Shown one piece after another: positions 1 through 5,299 of a DNA stretch of 7,297 nucleotides. The stretch lies in NCBI GenBank assembly GCA_017609795.1, contig JAFCDH010000037.1, positions 1 through 7,297 of the forward strand, in the 5' to 3' direction. How positions within the stretch are numbered: the first letter of the stretch is position 1; every line of letters begins with the position of its first letter. A model generated the notes under the pieces. That model made no database searches and was not told the origin of the DNA. It saw only the letters and a list, made by a program, of their open reading frames with translations. A program made the translations under genes and the position numbers. Source of the stretch: Candidatus Pacearchaeota archaeon (GTDB lineage Archaea; Nanobdellota; Nanobdellia; Pacearchaeales; GW2011-AR1).

Positions 1-42
1 GTTCATCATCTTTTCTCTTAATCCAATCCTACATATCCTCTT

Positions 43-53
43 ATGTTTATAAG
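43..53 (-). promoter_or_regulatory. Possible TATA box for a gene beyond the left edge
   Basis: On the minus strand this reads CTTATAAACAT, a reasonable archaeal TATA box. About 26 nt further on would be a start site near position 23, followed by ATGATG at 9-4, which could open a reading frame that leaves the window after three codons. Too little remains to identify the gene. AT-rich sequence gives such matches by chance. Confidence 0.3.
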
Positions 54-85
54 ATATCAATATAAAATACCAGTTATTTATAATA

Positions 86-1042
86 TTATCCTAACTCATC
101 CTCAAACCCAGTAATCTTCTCAATTTTTTTTTCTTTTACAATATCTTCAAATAATTGAGCAACTTCTATTGCTATTTGCATTACTTCTTGTTTTCTTTTA
201 TCATCTAAATCTGTTTGATCTAATTCTTCTCTCATCTCTTCAATATCTTCTTCAAGCTCTTCAATAAAATCATGTTTATTTTTCTTAAAATAATCATATA
301 AATAAATCCAAATTTCATCTAAATGAGCCTGTTGTTCTAACCATAATTTTTTATTATTGCTCAAATGCAAAATAGGTAAAAAACAAGCTAATTTTTCATC
401 TCTACTTGCTCCTGCTAAATCAGAATAACAAACCTTATTCAAATGTTTATCAGATTTTACTGCTTTTTTCTTAATAGAAGTTAAAATTCTTGCATAAAAT
501 TCCCTAATTCTATCTTTTAAATCAATTCTTTTAAACGAAGGAAAATCAACTTCAGAAAGTTTTTTAGCTCTTTTAATATTTACTTCTCTTCTAATTCTTC
601 TTGATTCTGTGTTAATAGCTTTATCTAATGCTCCCATTAATTCAGACAAAGTAACTCTTCTTAATCTAGGTAAGGGAGTTTTTGGAATCAAAAGGGGTAA
701 CTCATCCTCATCTATCTCAATCCTCTCAGCAACATATTTTTCTTCTTGTTTTCTACCAAACAAAATATCATCAATACTCTTAATATATTTATTAAGTAAA
801 AATTCAGATTTAATTCTTAAAAGCAAAGCTGCTGCAAGAAGAACCTTACTAGAAATATAAAAATCCATTTCTTCAAGTTCTGTAATTTTCTCAAAATACT
901 TGCCAGTTAAAGCAACAATATCAATATTCCAAGGATCTAATTGCTCAGTATGAATTAATTCATAAATAATAGCATGCCAATCAGGTTTTCTACTTGTGAT
1001 TATATCATAAAACTGATTTGGACCTATTTTTTCTTCTTCCAT
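86..1042 (-). CDS. scpA: Segregation and condensation protein A (SMC kleisin subunit)
   Basis: This 318-aa protein is a kleisin of the ScpA family, which bridges the head domains of an SMC dimer in chromosome compaction and segregation. The N-terminal region (about residues 10-90) carries the family hallmark LDPWNIDI (35-42), followed by the helix FYISSKVLLAAALLLRIKSE, expected to contact the SMC neck. Residues 95-200 are a charged linker rich in Arg and Lys. Residues 203-253 (YSDLA, FLPILHLSNNKKLWLEQQ) look like the C-terminal winged helix that binds the SMC cap. After it comes a 60-residue acidic, probably coiled-coil tail (255-318) that goes beyond the usual bacterial fold. The ATG at 1042 lies 27 nt from a TATA box, supporting a leaderless mRNA. 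No smc gene is adjacent in the window; the upstream neighbour across a 765-bp gap is a secreted peptidase. The family call is firm; details of the linker are inference. Confidence 0.88.
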   Translation of the reverse strand: MEEEKIGPNQFYDIITSRKPDWHAIIYELIHTEQLDPWNIDIVALTGKYFEKITELEEMDFYISSKVLLAAALLLRIKSEFLLNKYIKSIDDILFGRKQEEKYVAERIEIDEDELPLLIPKTPLPRLRRVTLSELMGALDKAINTESRRIRREVNIKRAKKLSEVDFPSFKRIDLKDRIREFYARILTSIKKKAVKSDKHLNKVCYSDLAGASRDEKLACFLPILHLSNNKKLWLEQQAHLDEIWIYLYDYFKKNKHDFIEELEEDIEEMREELDQTDLDDKRKQEVMQIAIEVAQLFEDIVKEKKIEKITGFEDELG

Positions 1043-1063
1043 ATCATATTTATTATTAGAATG

Positions 1064-1074
1064 TATTTAAATAT
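1064..1074 (-). promoter_or_regulatory. TATA box of scpA
   Basis: The minus strand reads ATATTTAAATA, centred about 27 nt before the scpA ATG. This spacing puts the transcription start at or next to the start codon, and no Shine-Dalgarno sequence is seen, so a leaderless transcript is likely. Confidence 0.6.
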
Positions 1075-1240
1075 TGTTAAGAAAGGTGGTTTAATCTATA
1101 TCCTATAATCGTAGGAAAGATATGAAGATGAGTAACTTAATCTATTCTTATTCAAATCTAATCAAACTTATAAGCTATTGATAAAAGAGGAATTTAGGTT
1201 AGTAAAATTACCTAAGTTTATTCATAAATGTAAAAGATAT

Positions 1241-1260
1241 CTACCTCCTTTAGGAGGTAG
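1241..1260 (+). repeat. Perfect 8-bp hairpin with TTTA loop (element-internal or left-end hairpin)
   Basis: CTACCTCC and GGAGGTAG pair perfectly around TTTA. The same CTTTAG tip is present in the hairpin at 1346-1365, 85 nt downstream. It may be the left-end hairpin of the element or a stem in its RNA. The flanking AGATAT and ATATCT can add six further pairs, leaving a 7-nt bulge on the 3' side. Confidence 0.75.
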
Positions 1261-1345
1261 CCAAACAATATCTATATCTTATGAAATGTAACGCTTTAAA
1301 GAAGAGAAGTGTACAGCTTAAAGATTTATAAAGATATTAAGGAAG

Positions 1346-1375
1346 CCACGGGCTTTAGCCCGTGGAGGATGTCAC
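1346..1375 (+). repeat. IS200/IS605-type right-end hairpin and cleavage-side TGTCAC
   Basis: CCACGGGC and GCCCGTGG form a perfect GC-rich 8-bp stem around TTTA in an otherwise AT-rich spacer. After AGGA comes TGTCAC, the arrangement expected at the right end of IS200/IS605 elements, where a subterminal hairpin is bound by the HUH transposase and the cleavage tetranucleotide lies just outside it. The upstream GGAAG is also usual there. Confidence 0.7.
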
Positions 1376-1385
1376 ATTACAACAT

Positions 1386-1419
1386 ATTACTAAATCTTCT
1401 TTGGTAAGGATTTAGTAAT
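1386..1419. repeat. 11-bp perfect inverted repeat with 12-nt loop
   Basis: ATTACTAAATC (1386-1396) and GATTTAGTAAT (1409-1419) are perfect complements. AAC at 1381-1383 and GTT at 1420-1422 can extend the stem past a small bulge. It starts 10 nt after the TGTCAC of the right end, so it occupies the place where an omega-RNA guide and flanking DNA would be. Role unknown; it could be a transcription-terminating or processing hairpin. Confidence 0.6.
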
Positions 1420-1478
1420 GTTAGAAAACCTTCTATCTTTAACAGAGATTTTCTTTATTTAACTCTTAAGTGATATCC

Positions 1479-1504
1479 TTATCTAACATATATATTCTAG
1501 ATAA
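1479..1504. repeat. 7-bp inverted repeat
   Basis: TTATCTA (1479-1485) pairs with TAGATAA (1498-1504) around a 12-nt AT-rich loop. In sequence this AT-rich a 7-bp match is only mildly notable. No gene is visible between 1423 and 1600. Confidence 0.35.
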
Positions 1505-1600
1505 ATAAAGCTTATAAACAATTTTTTTGTATAAATAATGCGCATAATTGAAAATAGCACAAACATCAATTAACTAATGTCATTAAAGAGTTACAACATA

Positions 1601-1619
1601 CCGAAAGGTTTATATACTA
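1601..1619 (+). promoter_or_regulatory. Strong BRE + TATA promoter pointing into the gap
   Basis: CCGAAAGGTTTATATACTA is a near-ideal archaeal promoter: a purine-rich BRE (CGAAAG) directly before TTTATATA (1609-1616). It is the best promoter match in the window and is on the plus strand, although all protein genes are on the minus strand. The expected start is about 1638-1641. No open reading frame of useful length follows, so it probably drives a non-coding RNA. Confidence 0.6.
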
Positions 1620-1637
1620 AATACACTTATATTTATT

Positions 1638-1680
1638 ATCACCTCTTTTTCCCAGAGAAGAGTCAGGACATGCTTTTTTT
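1638..1680 (+). ncRNA. Candidate short plus-strand RNA ending at a T7 tract
   Basis: A transcript from the promoter at 1601-1619 would begin near 1638. It would contain a small hairpin (CTCTT at 1643-1647 with AAGAG at 1658-1662) and the unpaired-looking GTCAGGACATGC, then meet TTTTTTT (1674-1680), a typical archaeal poly-T terminator. If termination is incomplete, the RNA would continue through the structured element at 1692-1765. I recognise no known RNA family; it is not a tRNA and not an obvious C/D or H/ACA guide. The promoter and T tract are seen; the transcript is inference. Confidence 0.35.
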
Positions 1681-1691
1681 GTGTGACACCG

Positions 1692-1765
1692 ACCCTTCCT
1701 TGGGTTTATATTCCCTAAATTAATAATTCTTAAGAATTATAGCACCTCATCTAAAACTGAGTACA
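1692..1765. repeat. Three-stem structured element, copy A (downstream of the peptidase gene)
   Basis: Plus-strand reading: ACCC-TTCCTT-GGGT hairpin, then TTATATTCC; these 23 nt (1692-1714) are identical in copy B at 4766-4788. Next is an 18-nt perfect palindrome ATAATTCTTAAGAATTAT (1723-1740). Last is a 4-bp stem CTCA/TGAG (1746-1749/1758-1761) around TCTAAAAC, followed by TACA. Compared with copy B, the third stem differs at three of four pairs, each changed on both sides so that pairing is kept. It begins about 42 nt after the peptidase stop codon when read on the minus strand. Function unknown: 3'-UTR/terminator structure, ncRNA, or transposon-end derivative are all possible. Confidence 0.65.
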
Positions 1766-1807
1766 GTTATGAAGATTGAGAATTATTTTATATTAAAACA
1801 AATAGGA

Positions 1808-4714
1808 TTATTTTCCACCAAATAATTTTCTAAACCAATTAAGAATTTTTTTTAATAATCCTTCACTTATACATTCACTATTAACACAAACATTGCTTTT
1901 ACATTCAAAATTATTTTCACAAGACTCTTTTGAGGACTTTTGATCTATCATATTTCCATCTAAACTACAATATTTTTCTTTGCTTCTTATTGTATAAGGT
2001 ATACAACTATCTTCTAAAAAACATCCTTGACAATCTTCAATATTTTGAATAACAATTTCTTTTTTAACTTCCTCAAGTTTATTGACTGTAAAAGGAATTT
2101 CTAAAACAGGATTTTCTTTTGAATTAGACATTATAAAATAACTACCAGAGTACTCTCCAGGAAGAGAAGGAAGAAAATAAACAGAGGCTGTTATTTTTTC
2201 ACCAGGTTTTATAATTATTTCAGAGTAACTTCCCAAGTTAAAAAATGTTTCAATTTCCGAACCAATAGTTTCAAGAGCCCATTCAGAATATTTATATTTT
2301 GTATAAATAGCTAAACCTCCTTCTAAAATCAAATTCCCACTCCCAATATTTTTAATATCAACATATACAAATTTTTTATTACAATTTCCAAAATCCGAAA
2401 AATTACAAATTTCAATATCTCTAAAATCTATCTTTGTAAGATTTAGTTGGATTTCTGCATTAGAATTAATAACTCTTTCAAATTTTAATGTAGGGTCTCC
2501 TATTTGACTATGCAATCCAGAACCTGATAAAAGCCAACTTTCTCCAAAACTTAATCCTCTTGCAAGAAATTTAGAAAAAGGAACATCGACTACGGTTGAT
2601 CCATATATAATTGTAGAAGCAGCATTAGCTATCAACCCCTCCCCAGAAAAAACATACAACCCAGCCATATAATTTTCTTTTGAATAATCTCCCACAGAAC
2701 AAGACCTAAATTCATAAAACATTGCATTTGGAGGATTTGTCTTTATATCATCACCTAATATATTACACATGTGAATCTCAGGAGAACCATGTGCATTTAA
2801 AAATACATACTTATAACTATTATTTTTCATTTCATTTAAATAAGTTATATCCATACTGCAATTATTATAACCTTGATTTTGCTTGGGGGTTAATAATTTA
2901 ATCTGATTTCTTGTAAACAATTGTCCTAATTCTATAGATTCTAAAAATCCTTCAATAATATTTTCTCCATCTGTTAAAGGGTCTTCTAATATCTCTAAAT
3001 AAGCTAGCATATCTTCAGAATATTCTTTATTTCCTATTCTATATTCATGATTTCTATTAAAATAGCTCTTTAAAAGATCTCTCCCTTCTTCTCCAGATAC
3101 TGGAGGCTTAATTCTCCCTATCCAAAACTCATTATAATTCCATGGGTCTCCAAAAAAACACTTAGTCCATAAAGAGTCAGAAATAATATTTCCATTAGGA
3201 TCATAATCACATTCATTATAAAAATCTTTATAAAACGCATCACTAGGATAATCTCCTGTTGGGGAATTTGTTATTAATCTATATGGTACTTCTCCAATAA
3301 AAATAACCCCACTTAATTTAAAATCTTCGTATATATTTTTTAGTATACTCCTTATATCTTCTTCATTAGCCCAACTATTATAAAATATGAAAACATTAAC
3401 ATCCCAATCATTTATGATATCTTGTCTAAATCTATTAATTTCTAATGTTAATGAATTATAAATTGACTTATCTATAAAAATAGAGATTGTTTTTTTGTTT
3501 GGATTATAATCTTGGCAACTACCATCATTCAAACAAATTTCACTATTAGAACAACCACAAAGGTCACACTTACTCACTAATATCTCTTCTTGACAATATT
3601 TAGGCTTATCTGTTGAACATTCTCCATGTTTTGTTCCATCTAAACATATCTCATCTACCATTTTTATACAAACTCCATCTTTACAGCCATTTGAGCATTT
3701 AAAACTATTACTTGTATCAAACAAATCAGTTTTACAGTGATATTCATTAACATAGCAATACGCATTATTAATATAACAACTATCTACCTTTTGTCCCCTA
3801 TACATACAATAATCCCACTGCTCAACTAAATAATCAGGATAAGAAGAATCATAATTTATTCTATATCCTTTTTTATAAATCTCATCTCCCCCATCAGAAT
3901 CTTCACAAGAAACCCCTCCTCCATCTCCTCCACTAACACTCTCATACTCCCTTTCAACTTCCATTACACTTAATGCTCTGTTCCATATTTTTAATTCATC
4001 CATTAAACCATCAAATTTAAACACACCCTCTGCTTTTCCAATTTCAAGAGAATGAGCAACATTTGGCAATTCAACTGAGCTTATACCAAAACCATCATAT
4101 ACTCCGTTTCTATAAAAAGTATAAGTATTTCCCTTTTTAATTAAAACAATATGATACCAAGTATCTAAATCAGGAACCCAAGTATTTCCATAAAACCAAT
4201 CAGCCCCAACACCAGGATTATTTATATGAAAAGCTGTTCTTCCCTTTGTTTTAAAAGGAGCTCCCTTGCTTCCAGGCCTTAAAAATATCCATTTATTTTT
4301 ACTTCCACCACCTTCATCTTGTGAAACAAAAGCAGACCCATACTCATCTTCACTTCTAATTTTAACCCATAAACTTATTGTAAAATCATCCCTAAGAATC
4401 CAGTTCCCAACATCAGCATAATCACCAACACCAAAATTTAATGCTTTTCCAACTTTTCCATCAACAAAATTTGCACCATGATTTGCTGCATGGTTTTCTC
4501 TTCCACTAGAATCTTGAAGATTATTCTCAAATTCATAATAAGCAATTAAATCTTCATCAGCAACTCCTGATAAAGTTGCTAACTCTCCTCCTAACCTCTC
4601 ATCACTTTCAAAAAAACTATCCCAAAAATCACTCCATCCCCTAGCAGAAATTATTGAAATTGATAAAATACTAATCATTAAAATACAAACTAATAATAAA
4701 TTCCCCTTTTTCAT
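1808..4714 (-). CDS. Secreted LamG, Cys-rich, gingipain-type (C25) cysteine peptidase
   Basis: The 968-aa protein starts with a signal peptide or membrane anchor (residues 4-24, hydrophobic, ending ISARG). Residues 53-259 form a LamG/concanavalin-like lectin domain (LIAYYEFENN, FTISLWVK, WYHIVLIKKG, MDELKIWNRAL), typical of glycan or surface binding. Residues 268-402 hold two Cys-rich modules (CSNGCKDGVC; CLDGT to CGC to CLNDGSC) and are probably disulfide-bonded. Residues 408-745 match the clan CD C25 peptidase fold: VIFIGEVPYR, GDYPSDAFYKD, FWIGRI, the catalytic His in YVFLNAHG (H642), the catalytic Cys in EFRSCSVGDY (C672), and the closing IGDPTLKF. Residues 750-880 look like an Ig/CARDB-like beta domain. 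Residues 895-948 are Cys-rich again (CENNFECKSNVCVNSEC), and the chain ends in the amphipathic GLLKKILNWFRKLFGGK. Both active-site residues are present, so activity outside the cell is likely; the substrate is unknown. It is a single-gene unit with its own promoter, bracketed by copies A and B of the structured element. Confidence 0.85.
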   Translation of the reverse strand: MKKGNLLLVCILMISILSISIISARGWSDFWDSFFESDERLGGELATLSGVADEDLIAYYEFENNLQDSSGRENHAANHGANFVDGKVGKALNFGVGDYADVGNWILRDDFTISLWVKIRSEDEYGSAFVSQDEGGGSKNKWIFLRPGSKGAPFKTKGRTAFHINNPGVGADWFYGNTWVPDLDTWYHIVLIKKGNTYTFYRNGVYDGFGISSVELPNVAHSLEIGKAEGVFKFDGLMDELKIWNRALSVMEVEREYESVSGGDGGGVSCEDSDGGDEIYKKGYRINYDSSYPDYLVEQWDYCMYRGQKVDSCYINNAYCYVNEYHCKTDLFDTSNSFKCSNGCKDGVCIKMVDEICLDGTKHGECSTDKPKYCQEEILVSKCDLCGCSNSEICLNDGSCQDYNPNKKTISIFIDKSIYNSLTLEINRFRQDIINDWDVNVFIFYNSWANEEDIRSILKNIYEDFKLSGVIFIGEVPYRLITNSPTGDYPSDAFYKDFYNECDYDPNGNIISDSLWTKCFFGDPWNYNEFWIGRIKPPVSGEEGRDLLKSYFNRNHEYRIGNKEYSEDMLAYLEILEDPLTDGENIIEGFLESIELGQLFTRNQIKLLTPKQNQGYNNCSMDITYLNEMKNNSYKYVFLNAHGSPEIHMCNILGDDIKTNPPNAMFYEFRSCSVGDYSKENYMAGLYVFSGEGLIANAASTIIYGSTVVDVPFSKFLARGLSFGESWLLSGSGLHSQIGDPTLKFERVINSNAEIQLNLTKIDFRDIEICNFSDFGNCNKKFVYVDIKNIGSGNLILEGGLAIYTKYKYSEWALETIGSEIETFFNLGSYSEIIIKPGEKITASVYFLPSLPGEYSGSYFIMSNSKENPVLEIPFTVNKLEEVKKEIVIQNIEDCQGCFLEDSCIPYTIRSKEKYCSLDGNMIDQKSSKESCENNFECKSNVCVNSECISEGLLKKILNWFRKLFGGK

Positions 4715-4734
4715 AATATTACATAGAAAATATA

Positions 4735-4742
4735 TATATAAA
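4735..4742 (-). promoter_or_regulatory. TATA box of the C25 peptidase gene
   Basis: The minus strand reads GATTTATATATATATTTTC around this site, with TTTATATA centred about 25 nt before the ATG at 4714. The transcript is therefore probably leaderless, and copy B (4766-4835) lies upstream of the promoter rather than in the peptidase mRNA. The run of alternating T/A could also act as a TATA box on the plus strand. Confidence 0.6.
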
Positions 4743-4765
4743 TCTTCTGTCGTAGGGTTTTATCT

Positions 4766-4835
4766 ACCCTTCCTTGGGTTTATATTCCTAACTCTTAATG
4801 AGTTTTACTAAACATCCTGTCTAAAATCAGGTACA
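4766..4835. repeat. Three-stem structured element, copy B (between S27ae and the peptidase gene)
   Basis: It has the same layout as copy A: the identical 23-nt block with the ACCC-TTCCTT-GGGT hairpin (4766-4788), a second stem AACTC/GAGTT around TTAAT (4790-4804), then CCTG/CAGG around TCTAAAAT (4816-4831) and TACA. The second stem has different sequence from copy A but the same TTAA core in its loop; the third shows three compensatory pair changes. On the minus strand it starts about 15 nt after the S27ae stop codon, so it would be in that gene's 3' UTR. It also sits directly upstream of the peptidase promoter. AGGGT at 4754-4758 could pair with ACCCT at 4766-4770, competing with the first hairpin. 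Confidence 0.65.
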
Positions 4836-4850
4836 TTTTATTAGAATTCA

Positions 4851-5081
4851 TTATTCCTTTTTCTCTTCACTCTTTTCTTTTTCAGAAATATCTTTTTTAC
4901 TTATAAATTCTGTTAAATGACACTTTCCACAATATAATCTATTCTTAGCTTTCATCAAAAATATTCCAGGCCCACATCTAGGACATGATTTCTCTCTTAC
5001 AATATTATCTCCTTCAATTTTATATTTTGTATATTTTTTTGAAGTTGGTTTATTTTTATGTGGTTTTTTTCCTTCTGGCAT
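4851..5081 (-). CDS. rps27ae: Small ribosomal subunit protein S27ae
   Basis: This 76-aa protein is the archaeal form of S27ae, a zinc-ribbon protein of the 30S subunit. A basic N-terminus (residues 1-21) leads to the typical YKIEGDNIVREKSCPRCG and then YCGKCHLTEF. The zinc ligands are C33, C36, C51 and C54. Residues 60-76 are a Lys/Glu-rich tail beyond the zinc ribbon, resembling the charged tails on S24e and Rpo7 nearby. The ATG at 5081 is chosen because MPEGKK gives a usual N-terminus and an upstream in-frame start is absent. There is no clear Shine-Dalgarno sequence, only an A-rich stretch before the ATG. That stretch and the first codons (16 nt) are duplicated 59 nt upstream, where they open a 9-codon frame. 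In archaea the gene is commonly next to S24e; here a 66-aa membrane protein separates them. The family call is firm. Confidence 0.88.
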   Translation of the reverse strand: MPEGKKPHKNKPTSKKYTKYKIEGDNIVREKSCPRCGPGIFLMKAKNRLYCGKCHLTEFISKKDISEKEKSEEKKE

Positions 5082-5110
5082 TTTTTTGTATGTGTTTTAA
5101 AAATGACAGG

Positions 5111-5140
5111 CTAGAAATTTTCAATTTCTTTGTCTGGCAT
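5111..5140 (-). CDS. Possible 9-codon upstream ORF before S27ae
   Basis: ATG at 5140 opens a frame encoding MPDKEIENF and stops with TAG at 5111-5113, 29 nt before the S27ae ATG. The start context, ACAAAAAAATGCCAGA (5133-5148), is an exact copy of the context of the real S27ae start (5074-5089). It may be a leader peptide, or simply the scar of a local duplication that left a second start. Translation is not shown by the sequence. Confidence 0.25.
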   Translation of the reverse strand: MPDKEIENF

Positions 5141-5186
5141 TTTTTTGTTTTGTTAATTATTATTCTATTATCTGGAATCTTAATAG

Positions 5187-5206
5187 ATTTTTAAGCTTTA
5201 AATATG
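5187..5206 (-). promoter_or_regulatory. Candidate promoter region for S27ae
   Basis: The minus strand here reads CATATTTAAAGCTTAAAAAT, with two overlapping TATA-like boxes. They predict a start near 5165-5180, giving a leader of about 85-100 nt that contains the 9-codon frame. A further TATA-like TTTATAAAA lies near 5246-5254. Which one is used cannot be decided from sequence. Confidence 0.35.
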
Positions 5207-5214
5207 ATTTGTTT

Positions 5215-5246
5215 AACTTAATCTCATCACTCCAAAGCGTTAAGTT
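5215..5246. repeat. 7-bp inverted repeat between S27ae and the 66-aa gene
   Basis: AACTTAA (5215-5221) pairs with TTAAGTT (5240-5246) around an 18-nt loop that is relatively GC-rich for this region. It lies 54 nt after the stop of the 66-aa gene on the minus strand and may be a 3'-end structure. Chance is possible in such AT-rich DNA. Confidence 0.35.
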
Positions 5247-5299
5247 TTATAAATTACTAATATTTATATAGAATAAGTTAAAAATAAGAGTTTTTAAAT

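Larger units (their letters stand above)
1194..1375 (+). mobile_element. Non-autonomous IS200/IS605-type element or stand-alone omega-RNA-like locus (no tnpB)
   Basis: The right boundary has the build of an IS200/IS605-family right end: a perfect 8-bp hairpin with CTTTAG at its tip (1346-1365), then AGGA and TGTCAC (1370-1375). Upstream lie a second perfect 8-bp hairpin with the same TTTA loop (1241-1260), flanked by AGATAT (1235-1240) and ATATCT (1268-1273) that can extend the stem across a bulge, and a 6-bp inverted repeat TTAGGT/ACCTAA (1194-1199/1210-1215). ACTTATAAGC near 1166-1175 could be a plus-strand TATA box starting RNA near 1195. In this family the omega-RNA scaffold runs into the right-end hairpin and the guide follows it, so the predicted guide would begin at 1376. 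No TnpA or TnpB coding sequence is present, so this is either a short derivative mobilised in trans (like palindrome-associated elements), a decayed end, or a separately retained RNA. The right end is well supported; the left boundary and RNA are inference. Confidence 0.55.

Noticed and set aside
609..860. 83-aa plus-strand frame
   Set aside because: It lies wholly inside scpA on the opposite strand, has no promoter or ribosome-binding site, and the scpA frame carries clear family motifs.
1241..1419. CRISPR array
   Set aside because: The hairpins are different in stem sequence and not regularly spaced; there is no repeated unit with spacers and no cas gene.
1538..1573. 11-codon plus-strand frame MRIIENSTNIN resembling the start of S24e (MQIIENTRND), with AGCTTATAAAC about 26 nt upstream
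   Set aside because: Too short, stops at once, and nucleotide similarity to S24e does not continue; chance is the simplest explanation.
1701..1716. GGGTTTATATTCCC as a tRNA T-arm
   Set aside because: The loop lacks the TTCRA consensus, and no acceptor, anticodon or D arms can be built around it.
1692..4835. Integron-type cassette with attC-like sites around the peptidase
   Set aside because: No integrase-type core sites and no tyrosine recombinase gene in the window; the stems are short and not attC-like.
4985..5194. 69-aa plus-strand frame, strongly hydrophobic
   Set aside because: It is antisense to the Lys-rich S27ae N-terminus; Lys codons read backwards give Phe and Leu, which explains the false membrane-protein look.
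5215..5246. GTGATGA on the minus strand as box C of a C/D guide RNA
   Set aside because: No box D (CTGA) at a suitable distance and no C'/D' boxes.
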